NCBI GenBank assembly: GCA_030737875.1
Contig: CM060909.1
Coordinates: forward strand, 28,851,659 to 28,915,658
Source: Allium sativum
Taxonomy: Eukaryota > Streptophyta > Magnoliopsida > Asparagales > Amaryllidaceae
Direction: 5' to 3'
DNA length: 64,000 nucleotides
The first letter of the stretch is position 1; each line of letters starts with the position of its first letter. Under the pieces are notes generated by a model. The model was not told where the DNA came from. It searched no databases and saw only the letters and a program-made list of their open reading frames with translations. Of this stretch, positions 19,570 through 32,189 are shown in pieces. The position numbers and the translations under genes are program-made.

Positions 19570-21001
19570 TGTTGATGATATTTTTCATCAACACTAGAGA
19601 TAGGTCTATAGAAGCGGACCTAAGGAGAAAAATGGGGTTGTTCAGCCTTCACGAGTTTGAGTTAGTTTACCGTTTCCTAGGCATCAAGGTTTAAAGTCAA
19701 AACGATTTGTTAATCTTTCCTCGATGGGGTGAGCATCACGCTTAAGCGACTCAAGAACCAACAGTTATCTTGGTACAGAGGTTCCCTAAGCACAACCCTC
19801 GACAAAGAGTTAAACAGCTTATAGGAAGGGGTTCTGCACTAACTTTGCGGAAGGATCAAACCTTAAATAGAAACTAGAGAGTATGTAGAAAGTATATATC
19901 ATGTTGCATTGGAGATAGATAAGATACTACATGAGAAAGAAATAAGAAAACGTGCTAAGGATTGATCCACTCTTTATTGATCTTTGATTCAAAGTACACA
20001 AGTGATTACAACTAAATCCCCAAATTGATTTAGGAATTAGGGTTTACTCTAGAGAAAAAGAGTACAAGAATGAGAAATGAGAAAATCGCTCCGAAAATGG
20101 GACACCTGGGGTCTTATTTATAGAAAAATCAAGGCCCTTTTTGCTATTGGACCAGCAGAAGCTCCTATCGGCGGCTTTACCCTTTGGTTCCAAAAGTTTT
20201 AGCTTTTGACCGCTTTTAGGCTTTGCTTGTTGCTTTTTAAGGTGGCGGTTATGGCTCTCGGAAGGGTGGTCCCGTCTTTAGGGCTTTACTTTAGAGTTTC
20301 TTCTATCTTCTTTGTATCAATACCAAGCCTACTAGTATGGATAGATTTAGGAAGACTTTGGGCTTCCGGGTAAGGCTTCCAGATGTAGGCTTTCGGCCTT
20401 GCTATTAGTTCTTTGTGGAGCTTGCCTTTGTGCTTCAAGTGAATAGTTGTCGGGTCTGCTACCTCTGTCGGTACCAACACTAAGTAGATTAGCGTGGATA
20501 TCTTGTCTCTCCTCGAGGTTCCGGCTTGCCTTTTGGTATGTTCATGAAGTGTGTCTCGGTTTTCCGAAAGGCTTCTCCCGATTCTCTATTAGTTGCTTAT
20601 TGAAGTGGCCTCTCGGGGGCCATCTGATTAAGGTTTGGTAGATGGCTCCCGGATGATCCCTTTGTGCTCTTGTTCTTCGATGTGTCATGTTAAGAGAGTT
20701 GACAACGATAGCCCTTTCGTCCCTTTATGTCTCGATTTTCAATGTCCTTTCCCCGGAATTGGATGACTTCTTGTCAGTTATCTTTCCTACAGGGATTACC
20801 CTGCCACTAATCTTCCTTCGTACTGGATTTTAAGTTACTTCTTTGATGAAGGTGCTGATTGCCTACTCTTCCAGGCAGTTCCTTTAGGCTTTCGTCTTTA
20901 TCCTGTGCTTGGTTATTGCTTACAGATCATTCTTTTATGCTTATGACGATCCGGTACCCCTTCACCATCAGCCTGTCTTGGCGCTAATTTTGGTAGTAAC
21001 A
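19570..21001 (-). repeat. 5' LTR of the minus-strand Tat-like element
   Basis: On the minus strand it starts TGTTACTACCAAAATTAGC (21001 downwards) and ends in catcaaca at 19570, 1,432 bp. Its end forms the inverted repeat tgttgatga...tcatcaaca. It holds a TATA box (20114-20123) and, about 130 bp further on, a caataaag polyadenylation-like word. The start is set by TGTTACTACC and by the switch to copia coding sequence at 21002. No second copy of this LTR is seen in the window. Confidence 0.6.
20114..20123 (-). promoter_or_regulatory. TATA box in minus-strand LTR
   Basis: Minus strand reads ttctataaataagacccc, a strong TATA consensus in mid-LTR, as expected at the U3/R border. Confidence 0.55.
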
Positions 21002-22931
21002 AAGGAAAACTAGGGGAGCTCTAAGTCTAGAAAGCCCAGTTGGAGAGGAAAGTCGAAGGAAAGAAATAGCAAGTGCTTTATGTTAGAAATCTGGTCATTA
21101 GAAGCATGAATGTCCGGACATGGGGAAGAACGAAGTAGCATCTTAATCAGTTGTGGTGGAGAGAGGTGTTGGTGAGAGAGACGAAAATGTTTTGCCAGCT
21201 GTTGCAATGGATATTTTGCTAGCTGTTGCAACAGATGTTTTGGGCAGCAAATAGGTGCTTAATTCGGGGGCTTCATATCACATGACGCCAAATAGGGATT
21301 ATTTTTCTTCTTATGCTGATCCAAAAGGAAATTCAATTATTATGGGAAATGGTGTAGTCTGCAATGAAGGGCAATAGTGTCGTGCATATTCGGATGTTTG
21401 ACGGAGTGATTCGTACTCTCACTAATGTGCTTTATGTTCCGGGACTATGGAAGTCACTTATCTCTTTGGAACAGCTGGATTCTTTAGGATGCAAGATCAC
21501 TATTGAGAGTGATTGCTTGAGGGTTTCTAAAGGGGCGCTTGTGGTTATGAAGGGTGCTAGGATTCATGTAATTTATTTTCTTCAAGGAGTGGCTGTAGAT
21601 AGCGAAACTTGTGTTGGTGTTGATAATTCTTATGGCTTAGATGCGACACGATTGTAGCATTTGAGATTGCGTCATCTCTTGGAGAAGAGTTTGGATTTTC
21701 TTTGTAGAAGGGAGATGATTGATGGAGAATGTTTCAACAAACTGGAGTTTTGCGAGGAATGTGTCATAGGGGACCAAACTAAAATGTCAATCGATGAAGA
21801 AAAACATGATTCAAGGGGGATGCTTGAGTATGTGCACACGAATGTTTTGGGACCAACATCAGTATCTTCTTTGGGAGGAGCAAGATTTTAAATTTATTTT
21901 ATTGATGATTTTTCTCGGAATTTATGGGTGTATATAATGAAGGCCAAGTTGGAGGCATTTGCAAGGTTCAAAGAATGGAAGGCTCTTGTTAGGAATGAGA
22001 GTGGAAAGACTTTGAAGGTTCTCCGTTCCAATAATGGCAGAGAGTATGTTTTCGAAAATTTTGTAAAATTTTGCAAGCATCATGGTATCCGGAGGCATTT
22101 TACTACACTTGGGGATCCATAATCTAATGAAATGGAGGAAAGAATGAACCGAACTCTACTGGAGAAAGCTCGATGCTTGAGATTGACTTCAAGTTTGTTT
22201 AAGGAATTTTGGGCCGAACCTTTGTCAACTGCAATGCATATTATTAAGCGAATCCATGCTCAGCTATTAATAACAAAAATCCAAAGGAAGTGTGGAAAGG
22301 GAAGAGCATTGACTTGAGTTATCTTCATGTATTTGGCAGTCGAGTTTATGTGCATGATCCAGGGAATGATAAGCTTTCACCTAGAGCTTTCAAGGGTATT
22401 TTTCTTGGCTATATAGACTGAGTTAAAGGCTATTGAATCTAAAATCCAAAAACGAAGAAGGTTATGGTTTCTCATCATGTTACTTTTGATGAGTCTTCTT
22501 TGCTCAAGGGGAATGAAGGCTCATCGGATGGTCCGGATTTGGTTCATGGTGAATCAAGGTAAAAGGAAATTATTCCCACTTTCAGTCCTAGAGAGAGTAG
22601 AGTAGTTAGAGATGCTTGTGAGGACATAGTTGTCGATTTTACATCACATAGTCTACAGGGTTCCTCTAGTAGTGTTGGTGATGTGCACGATTCTAGAGAA
22701 GATTCAGTTCAAGGTGGAGATGATGGAAGACTAGGTGATGGTATCACTACTCGGGTTGGTCGTCAAGCTATAAGGTCACCTGAAAGATATGATGGTTGGA
22801 ACTATCTCAGCTTTTGTGAGAATTTGGACTATGCACTTCATGTAGTCCAAGATGAGCCGATGGACCTTGATGACGTCATGTGTTGGAGTGATAGCTCGAA
22901 GTGGATTTGTGTCACGGAGGAAGAGATGCAA
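21002..22931 (+). pseudogene. Copia gag end, protease and integrase, interrupted by element C
   Basis: Left part of a decayed Ty1/copia polyprotein (cytoplasmic particle proteins and integrase). It shows the gag zinc knuckle (KSGH, KHECPD at about 21090-21125, Trp codons now stops), the protease start (NSGASYHMTPN at 21261, where catalytic Asp is Asn and the preceding Trp is a stop), the GAG-pre-integrase region (RMFDGVIRTL, VSKGALVVMKG), and the integrase core (YFIDDFSRNLWVY, LRSNNGREY with Asp changed to Asn, and ERMNRTLLEKARCLRL). It ends with the linker before RT (...SKWICVTEEEMQ). In-frame stops at 21655, 21889, 22120 and frame changes near 21361 and 22300 disable it. Last five bases TGCAA are the TSD of element C. 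The 5' part is missing at 21001. The MGNG...VSKGALVVMKG style suggests Tork/SIRE-like copia. Confidence 0.9.
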
Positions 22932-25802
22932 TGTAACACCCCACGTCCATTAATGTCACTCACAAAGCGAATGCATTAACTTCCATGGAGGTTATAAGTG
23001 AATATAGAACAGAAAAATTACAACAAGAAAGATAATAAATAGTACTTGGAAGTCTAAAACTTCATTTTATTGCAGCGGAAATTAAACATGTTTGTTACAT
23101 CATAAAACCATAGATCATAATCAAGTACAATATCCATCTTCATTAAAACAAAATACATAATCCCATTACATAAATAGCCATTAAAAAGATAACAAGTTGG
23201 ACTTTACTTCAACGGTCCTAGCTTTCCAAAGAGAAATGAAGCAATTCAATCAAACTCCACTAGAGTTGGGCCCAATCTGAGGACCTGGAAGGGGAAAAAG
23301 GATAGAAATAGAGGGGGTCAGACATAAAGTCTGGTGAGTATGATAATTCTAACAATACTATTATCAAAATAACTAGACTAAGGCATAAGCTGGAAGACAA
23401 GTAAATGTCTATGAACTCTTAGGAAGATAAAGATAGCGTTTAAGATAACGTTAAAGATAATGGTAAAGGCACACCTAATTACTAACGAATGATTACTACA
23501 CTGCACCGCACATTACTACACTGCACCACACCAGTCACCCTATTGTTTGATCCCACTTGCTTCACACAGAAACTTTATAAATAGCCTTACTTACCCCTAG
23601 CTGACTACATAGGTGCCGTCTGCCCCTATCTCCACTAGGTGTACCCCACTACCCACTTTCGATCGGCTCCCTACTCGTAGATACCCGTGCTGGCCCCACA
23701 GTGGGGTGTATCACTCCCCTAAAGTGGCAACCCGATACAACTTGAGAATGCACGGCTTATACCTACACGATGCAACAACGTCTTACCTACCAGCCCGGGT
23801 CCACACATGCATACGAAACCCGTGGGACTTGCGTTGCCATCGCTCCCCGTTTTGGCCTCTTACAGTCGAACCCAGCATGCGTGTCCCGTCCTCGACTTGG
23901 GTCGAGCCCACAAAGATACGTTTGGGATACTGGTCGAAATGGGCCCCCATAAGCTACCCACCTAAGCTTGTCACTAGTATATCCCACTTAACCCTCTTAG
24001 TCATGTTCATTTACATGTGTGTTTGGTTAAGTCTTACTAATCGTATTTCACATGCCACTAAGGGCACCCCCTAGATTCCTCATGCCACCCAAGGCACCTA
24101 CTTAACCCCCATGTCCCACCTTACATGTTTATCTGGTTAAGTATTTCTTAATTCATTCAGGCCATAACCTCATAAAGACCTCTCACATTAGACTGGCATT
24201 TATGGCAGCTGGATTTGCCGGGCGGGTCCGGGCAGTCTTACACCATAAAAGAGTATAACCTCGTGTCTTTACAACCGTTATGCTTTAGTTTAGGCCTAGG
24301 ACCTCTCACATTGGGCTGACATTTGTGACCACTGGATTTTCCGGGCGAGTCCGGGCAGGTTTACGTCACAAACGAGTCCAACCTCGTGTCCTAAGCATTG
24401 ATTAACACTTAAAATCTTTTACCCCAGTTTTCGTAATTCCCTATTCAAATTATTAATTAAGTCAACTTTTAATGATGTCCATAATTGACTCAATTATGGC
24501 CATCCACTTATGGCATGCAAAATCATATCAATTGCACCCCAACTTTTTAATATTAAATCCTTAATATTATCCCTACCCCACGTTTATACGTTCGCTTATT
24601 CAACGCATAATATAGGCTAGACTTGTATAGTCTAACACCTAGCACAAAGATAAATTATCACAACATATAGACAATTAAAATAAATCTAATCATAATAGGG
24701 GTGAAACTTGCATAAACTACACAAGTTAAGGATCAAAAGGTGTCAACTTGTTAAATGTCTCAATTTATATGATATGATCATAGCCCAAATCTATACATAA
24801 ACTTGCATATGGGGTTTTTAGGCAACATAATGATGGTGTGAACTAGCATAGGATATCACATATGTCATAGCATAATTCTAGATGTCATAATAGATGTCTT
24901 GGTATATGTTCATAACTTTTCTAATCAATCTAACTTGCATATGTGACTTGTCATATAGATCAACATAACCCAAACATGATGATTTAATTAATATGAACTA
25001 ACTAGCATAGATGGTAACATCATGGCCTTTTTAACATGTCTGATTCATCACAACTTAGCATAGAAACTTTCAACATACATAACATCATCATAGCATGATT
25101 TACAACATATAAGATATCATCATCACATAACATTGGATTTACAATATACATGATAGCAAAAGGGGTTTACAACAACATATATGATAATTCACATCATCTA
25201 CTCATAATCCATTCATAACTCAACCTAATTAAAATGATAATAATCTTGTTAAGATCATCATACTCACAATTTAGAGAAGAAAAGAGAGAGTTTTGCTTTG
25301 CTTTAGGGTTGAGAGAATTAGAATTGAATTTGCTTTTCTTCTTTCTTAGTTGGCGGCGACTCCATTGATTTCCATGGCCATGGTATGACGGTAACTATTC
25401 TATTTTAATTAGGTTTAGGGTTAGCATTAGGATGTATTTATAGGTGTAGGAAGTTATTTAGGACCATTAGATTAACCCTGAACCATGAGAACCAATCAAA
25501 TGCAAAATCTGCATTTGAGCGAATCGGCCCACGGGTTGACAGCCAAACACCCTGGATTAACCCCTAGTCGACCCAGCGGGGCTTGGGTCGACCTCAAAAA
25601 TGGGCCAGTTCGGTTATTCCCCCTCCCAATTCGCTGTTTTGAACTTTTTCGCATATTTATTTATTTATTTTTTAATATATATATATATATATATCAATAT
25701 ATATATATTTCTCTGCGCAACTCATTTCACTTAATTCTTTTCTAAAATTTAAGTATACTTTAATTTGTGAATTTTAATGTTATAAAATTATGGGGTGTTA
25801 CA
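22932..25802 (-). repeat. 3' LTR of element C
   Basis: 2,871 bp. The plus strand starts TGTAACACCCCACGTCC and ends GGGGTGTTACA. Contains, in element orientation, two GTCGAC sites (about 25567-25595), TATTTATA on the plus strand at 25435-25442 (TATAAATA), the two hairpin modules (24185-24385), and the 'agtctggtgagtatga' box near its 3' end. A (TA)n microsatellite lies near its 5' end (25676-25707). Confidence 0.93.
24170..24390 (-). other. Two covarying hairpin modules in C 3' LTR
   Basis: Read on the minus strand: module 1 pairs TTTGTGAC with GTCACAAA (24365-24372 and 24322-24329); module 2 pairs TTTATGGT with GCCATAAA (24242-24249 and 24199-24206, last pair U-G). The loops carry gtaa-ctgcccggac-cgcccgg and each module is followed by aatgtgagaggt, as in element B. 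Stem positions 4, 7 and 8 differ between the two copies with pairing kept. Confidence 0.75.
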
Positions 25803-25820
25803 TTCTCCCCTCCTTAAAGG
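25803..25820 (-). other. Polypurine tract, element C
   Basis: Minus strand reads CCTTTAAGGAGGGGAGAA just before the 3' LTR's TG. Same type as in element B, and it confirms the element's orientation. Confidence 0.88.
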
Positions 25821-26381
25821 ATTTCGTCCCCGAAATCTCCAAGTCAAGAAGAATGTATATCCTACCATCTAATCGTCCATCTACTCAACCATCAAACACC
25901 AGCATCCATTGTCCTTAAAAGACTTCTAATGCTTTAATGTTTATATGCACAGTGTGTGTATATGTCCATATCTAATGCAAAATTAGGCAGTCTACTGATT
26001 CAGTCGACCTCCTTAGTGCAATTCATGATAGTGCCATGTGTCCAATATGTATGCAAAAGATTCCTAATGATACATATTAATTCTATATGCGTGCACAACC
26101 ATCCACCTGAATGCAGCAACTATATGATAATACAACCATTATACATCCATTTTACTAAATACATCCATATATATGCAATATGCAATATGAAGTGACTGAG
26201 CCGATCTGGTGCCTAATAGTGTGTGTTACGCATCCACGAGCAACCACTAGCAAACACTTGCATCCACTTTGCATCCACCATACATAACATGTCTCAAACA
26301 CATGTTTCAACCATAGGATTATCCTAACTAAAGGTCAAAGATACTAGCGAGAGGATATACTAAAGATAAGATAAGTACAAG
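25821..26381 (-). other. 3' untranslated stretch of element C
   Basis: About 560 bp between the chromodomain stop and the polypurine tract. No coding signal on either strand; the open frame on the plus strand at 25956-26195 is without recognisable content. Confidence 0.5.
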
Positions 26382-27403
26382 CTAAGCGATAAAGGAGAAA
26401 TTAAAAGACATACCCTCAAAAAGAAAAGGGTATCGTGAACGCATCTTCTCTTCTGTCTCCCAAGTAGCGTTGCTCTCATCATCTCCCCATTGCACTTTGA
26501 CTAGTCTGACCTCTCGATTCCTCAACCTCTTGATCTCCGACCCAAGAATGCGCGTAGGAGCTCGTCGAATTGTCGCATCACGCTCTATCTCCACCTCTCT
26601 AAGAAAGCTCGGCTCTACCACTTCCGCGGTCACGTGCAAGCACTTCCTCAAATGTGACACATGGAATACGTCGTGTACACCACTAAGTCTCTCGGGCAAC
26701 TCCACTCTATACGCCATCTGTCCAATTTTCTCCTTAATAGGAAACGGCCCTACAAACCTTGGTGCTAATTTCCCAACGGACCCAAAGCGAACAATGTTCT
26801 GTAATGGAGACACTTTGACAAAGACCATGTCCCCAACTTCAAACTCGAGATCTGTCCTCCTCTTATCCGCATAAGATTTCTGCCTATCCTTTGCTGCTTT
26901 CATCCTCCTTCGAATCAAGTCGATCTTCTCTGAAGTCTCCCTAATCATATCGGGCCCAAGTAAGATCTTATTCGTAGATTCCCGCCAACATGTAGGTGAA
27001 CGACAAGGTCGTCCATAAAGAGCTTCGATTGTTGCCATACCAATGCTGGACTGAAAGCTGTTATTATATGCGAACTCACCAATAGAAGATGCTCTTCCCA
27101 CATACCCCCAAAGTCTAGGATACATAGCATCAACAGATCCTCTAGAATGCGATTCACCCTCTCGGTCTGGCCGTCCGTCTGAGGATGATATGCGGTGCCC
27201 AAACATAACTGTGTCCCTACCGCCTCTTGTAAGCTTCTCCAAAATTCGCTAGTGAAAATAGGATCGCGGTCGCTCACTATGCTAGAAGGAACACCGTGCA
27301 AACGAACTATTTCTCGAACGTATACGGAGGCTAACCATGGAGCAGTCCTCTTACTCTTTACGGGAATGAAATGGGCGCTTTTAGTAAGTCTATCTACTAT
27401 AAC
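26382..27403 (-). pseudogene. Integrase core and chromodomain of element C
   Basis: Continuation of the C polyprotein after a TGG-to-TAG type stop at 27404. The core reads VIVDRLTK, then [13 protein letters not shown] and [14 protein letters not shown]. Near 27076-27079 one base is missing (the expected GTGGAG before TTCGCATATAAT reads GTGAG), so the frame shifts there. Downstream comes [14 protein letters not shown], the GPF/Y segment KLAPRFVGPFPI, and a complete chromodomain (IKRLRNREVRLVKVQW, SNATWETEEKMRS), ending at the stop at 26382. Both lesions would have to be bypassed to make active integrase. Confidence 0.9.
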
Positions 27404-30103
27404 CTAAATTCCCGCATTACCCTTCCTTGATCGCGGTAACCCATCCACAAAATCCATCGAGACACTTTCCCACTTCCATAGTGGAACCTCCAATGGGTGA
27501 AGCAACCCACCGGGTTTTTTTTGCTCCTCTTTTACTTGTTGGCACACCAAGCATCTAGCGACATACTCGGCCACATCTTTCTTCATGCTGGCCCAAAAGT
27601 AAACTCTCTTCATGTTTTTGTACATCTTGTCCCCGCCGGGATGAATGGTCATCTTCGAATGATGTGCTTCGTCAAGAATAGTCTTCCTTAGGTCATCGTC
27701 TTTTGGTACACAAAGTCTACCGTCCCTACGTAACCAACCCTTATCGTCTAGGGTATACCTACGGAGATGGCTTGATGACTCCCCTCCTTTGAGTTTTTCT
27801 ACTAACTCAACCAACTGCGGGTCGTATCGCTGTGCCTCGCCAATCCGTCCCAAAAGCGTAGGTCTGGCCTCCAAGGATGCTAGCAAACCAGGTACTAAGT
27901 CAACGGAAGGTCCAAAGTCAAACATCGAAATGAATTCTAAACTTCGCTGCTCAACAAACAAAGGACTTAAGGATAATCTTTTTCTACTTAAGGCGTCTGC
28001 CACCACGTTACCCTTGCCAGGGGTATAGGCTATTTCGAAGTCGTAGGATGCTAAGAACTCCATCCACCTTTGCTGCCTTAAGTTCAAGTCCTTTTGAGAG
28101 AATACGTATTTTAAAGACTTGTGGTCAGTGAATAATTCAAATTTCTCGCCAAGAAGATAATGACGCCAAGACTTAAGCGCGAAAACAATAGCGGCCAATT
28201 CTAGGTCATGTCTAGGATAATTTTTCTCATGCGCTCTCAACTTCCTTCCACCATAGGCTATTACCCTACCCTCTTGCATTAAGACTGCGCCTAGTCCTGT
28301 CCCACAAGCATCAGTATAAACGGTAAATGGCTTACTCTCGTCAGACAATACTAAGACTGGGGCAGAAGTCAAAGCTCTCTTCAAACGTTGGAACGCATCA
28401 TCACAATCTACGTCCCATGTGAAAACTAGGTTCTTCTTCGTCAAGCGTGTCAATGGAGCTGATATCTTTGCGAAGTCTTTGATAAACTTCCTATAGTAGC
28501 CAGCCAACCCCAAGAAACTTCTCACTTCAGTAGCATTTTTAGGGACCTTCCAATCTTGGATGGCCACCACCTTCGCGGGATCCACGGCTATCCCTACTTT
28601 GGAAACCACATGCCCCAAGAACCGTACTTCCTTCCTCCAGAAGTGACACTTAGAAAATTTAGCCTTAAGGCAATGCCCTCGTAGGGTCTCCAACACTTCC
28701 CTAAGATGTAGGGCATGCTCTTCTTCATCCTTAGAAAAGATCAAGATGTCATCTACAAAGACTACCACGAATTTGTTAAGGTACTCCCTAAACACCCTAC
28801 TCATCAAATCAACAAAATATGCTGGGGCGTTTGTCAAACCGAAAGGCAACACTAGCCATTCATAGAAACCGTCCGGAGTCCTAAAGGCAGTCTTGTCTAT
28901 GCTATCCTCAGCCACTCTCAACTGATGGAACCCAGTGGCTAAGTCCAACTGCGAAAACACTGAGGCGCCAACTAACTGATCGAAGAGATCGTCAATCCTC
29001 GGCAGTGGGTGTCTGTTCTTCTTAATAAGTTTATTAAGTTCTCTATAGTCCACACACAGTCTAAGGGACCCATCCGCCTTCGTGGCATATACTACTGGAG
29101 CACCCCACTCCGATATACGTCGTCTTATGAACCCCTTCTCAAGCAACTCCTTCACTTGCTTATCGAGTTCCCTCCTTTCACGTGGAGCCATGTGGCGCAC
29201 TGGCAAAGATACTGGTTTCGCATTATCCACAAGATATATTCGAAAATCTATCTCCCGCTTCGGAGGCAAGCCCTTCACCTCCTCAAACACATCCGAATAT
29301 TCTCGGACCACTCTAACAGATCGTAGATTTTCCTCAGACGCATCAAGCGATTCTAGATAACTTAGCATAACCGAATTTATGGAATTACAGAAGATTTCGA
29401 GAGTGTTGCCAAGGAGAGTCACGAGCCTAACTACTCTCCTTTCACAATCAAGAACGGCCCCATTTCTGGATGACCAATCCATTCCAAAAATTAGCCCATA
29501 GCCCGTGAAGCCCAACACATAAGCATCACATCTAAATTCAACGCTAAGTATGGAAATTTTCAAATCCAAACACATCATGGAAAAATAAGCTGAGCCCCCT
29601 ATTGGATTCAAAACAACTAAGGGATCCTCTACTAAACGGGTGTTTAAGTGCAGTGATTCAACTAATGATGTAGAGATAAACAAATGTGATGCGCCCGAAT
29701 CGAATAAGGTACGGACAGGATGATCAAACAGAAAAACTAAGCTTTCAACATAAATGGTTCTACCTCGTTCTTGCAGCGGTGGGACCGCGAGAGCCTGAAC
29801 TTGTCCCCTAGCCTGCCCTGGTGCCATAAGAGCCTGCACCTGTCCTCCCGAGGTAGCTCCTGCCCTCTTCCCCTTCTTTGGGAAGTCCTTCACTAAATGT
29901 CCCGCATCGCCACAATGAAAATAGCTTGTCTTCTTTTTCTTTCGGCAATCCTTACTGAGATGGCCTGGGGTTCCACAGTTAACGCACTTCTTCTTTTCCC
30001 TTTCCATTATTGTCTTTTCCACCCTTCTTGTTTTGCTGTTGTGATTTCTTCTGATCCCCCTTCTTCTCGGGTGCCTTATCAGCTTTAGCGCTTTTCTCCT
30101 CAT
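27404..30103 (-). pseudogene. Zinc knuckles, protease, RT, RNase H and integrase N-terminus of element C
   Basis: An 899-residue frame, the main pol part. After a basic stretch come zinc knuckle [14 protein letters not shown] and a second, damaged one ([14 protein letters not shown], first and last Cys lost). The protease has intact FDSGASH (about 29690). RT runs from about 29100 with [22 protein letters not shown] and the catalytic FVDD (about 28750). RNase H has [24 protein letters not shown] and [10 protein letters not shown]. The tether and integrase zinc part follow ([22 protein letters not shown]) and the first catalytic motif SMDFVDGLP. The stop at 27404 replaces Trp of GIWVIVDRL. The frame's ATG is not the true start: it is read from gag through a one-base frame change near 29990-30010. 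RT and RNase H themselves look intact. Confidence 0.93.
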
Positions 30104-30746
30104 GCATGAGCGCCATTTCTACTAACTTCTCAAAGGTGGCCCCCATCGGGATGTGGGTCATAGCCAACCCTTGCAATGGTTCATTCAAGCCATTCACGAA
30201 CCTTAGAGCCTTCTTCTCCAGCGTGTTTACTAAGTCCAAGCCAAACCTTGCAAACTGATTAAATTTATTGACATATTCTTTCACTGATGAGCTTCCTTGC
30301 TTTAATGTCAAGACCCTTTCCATATATAGATTTTCTTCCGCCCTTGAGAGAAACTTCGCCTCGAACCTACGTTTGAAATCCGCCCAAGAGTCAACAGGAC
30401 GCTCCCCATTAGTGACCTCCCACCAAAACGAGGCCTCTCCCTTCATCAACTAAGCTGCTAAACGAACTCTCCTCCCTTCTTCTACTCCAAAGATTTCTAG
30501 CAATTCTTCCACCTCCTTAAGCCAATCTCTAGCTTCCACAAACGTTTCTGACCCTTGAAATGGTTTTCCACCCATAGCCTTGAATTCCTTGCACGTTTTT
30601 GCAAAAGTATCTACGCGAGGAGGAGGAACAGGAGCAACTGGTGGTGGAGGAACATTGGCTGGACCTGCAGCGGCCCTAGCCTCCAATAGCCTCCTATACC
30701 ATCCTGGTATCGTTAGACCGTCGGGTAGATTAAGATCTTCAGCCAT
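29979..30746 (-). pseudogene. Gag of element C, with one stop
   Basis: Starts MAEDLNLPDGLTIPGW at 30746, about 185 bp after the primer site, and has a proline-rich segment (PPPPVAPVPPP) followed by the capsid domain (WLKEVEELLEIF). A stop at 30450-30452 interrupts it right before LMKGEASFWWEV. The second half goes on in the same frame through VKEYVNKFNQFARFGLDL and [18 protein letters not shown] to a Lys/Gln-rich tail, then reaches a stop at 29979 after a one-base frame change upstream of the zinc knuckles. It parallels the intact gag of element B almost motif by motif. Confidence 0.9.
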
Positions 30747-30930
30747 GCTAAAACGAAAAAGGAAAGATTCAAAATGGAAAATTCGAAAGATAAAGATATG
30801 TGGCTATTGGGGATTATGTTTTTCTTAAAAACTTTTCTCTTTAAATTTCTCATTAAAACATGTTTTTGAAAACACTTCTTCCAAAAATAACTATTTTTCT
30901 AAAGTATTTTTATCTGTTTTGGTAACCTTA

Positions 30931-30943
30931 AGCCCTGATACCA
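30931..30943 (-). other. Primer binding site, element C
   Basis: Minus strand reads TGGTATCAGGGCT two bases inside the 5' LTR end; initiator-Met tRNA type, with GGG for GAG relative to element B. Confidence 0.85.
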
Positions 30944-32189
30944 CGTGTAACACCCCACGTCCATTAATGTCACTCACAAAGGGAATGCATTAACTTCCAT
31001 GGAGGTTATAAGTGAATATAGAACAGAAAAATTACAACAAGACAGATAATAAATAGTACTTGGAAGTCTAAAACTTCATTTTATTGCAGCGGAAATTAAA
31101 CATGTTTGTTACATCATAAAACCATAGATCATAACCAAGTACAATATCCATCTTCATTAAAACAAAATACATAATCCCATTACATAAATAGCCATTAAAA
31201 AGATAACAAGTTGGACTTTACTTCAACGGTCCAAGCTTTCCAAAGAGAGATGAAGCAATTCAATCAAACTCCACTAGAGCTGGGCCCAACCTGAGGACCT
31301 GGAGGGGGAAAAAGGATAGAAATAGAGGGGGTCAGACATAAAGTCTGGCGAGTATGATAATTCTAACAATACTATTATCAAAATAACTAGACTAAGGCAT
31401 AAGCTGGAAGACAAGTAAATGTCTATGAACTCTTAGGAAGATAAAGATAGCGTTTAAGATAACGTTAAAGATAATGGTAAAGGCACACCTAATTATTAAC
31501 GAATGATTACTACACTGCACCGCACATTACTACACTGCACCACACCAGTCACCCTATTGTTTGATCCCACTTGCTTCACACAGAAACTTTATAAATAGCC
31601 TTACGTACCCCTAGCTGACTACATAGGTGTCGTCTGCCCCTATCTCCACTAGGTGTACCCCACTACCCACTTTCGATCGGCTTCCTACTCGTAGATACCC
31701 GTGCTGGCCCCACATTGGGGTGTATCACTCCCCTAAAGTGGCAACCCGATACAACTTGAGAATGCACGGCTTATACCTACACGATGCAACAACGTCTTAC
31801 CTACCAGCCCGGGTCCACACACGCATACGAAACCCGTTGGACTTACATTGCCACCGCTCCCCGTTTTGGCCTCTTACGGTCGAACCCAGCATGCGTGTCC
31901 CGTCCTCGACTTGGGTCGAGCCCACAAAGATACGTTTGGGATACTGGTCGAAATGGGCCCCTTCAAGCTACCCACCTAAGCTTGTCACTAGTATATCCCA
32001 CTTAACCCTCTTAGTCATGTTCATCTACATGTGTGTTTGGTTAAGTCTTACTAATCGTATTTCACATGCCACTAAGGGCACCCCCTAGATTCCTCATGCC
32101 ACCCAAGGCACCTACTTAACCCCCATGTCCCACCTTACATGTTTATCTGGTTAACTATTTCTTAATTCATTCAGGCCATAACCTCATAA

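Noticed and set aside
23613..24074. 153-codon frame in C 3' LTR, also at 31627-32088
   Set aside because: Conserved between the two only because both are LTRs of one element; no protein motif, lies in LTR leader, opposite to element transcription.
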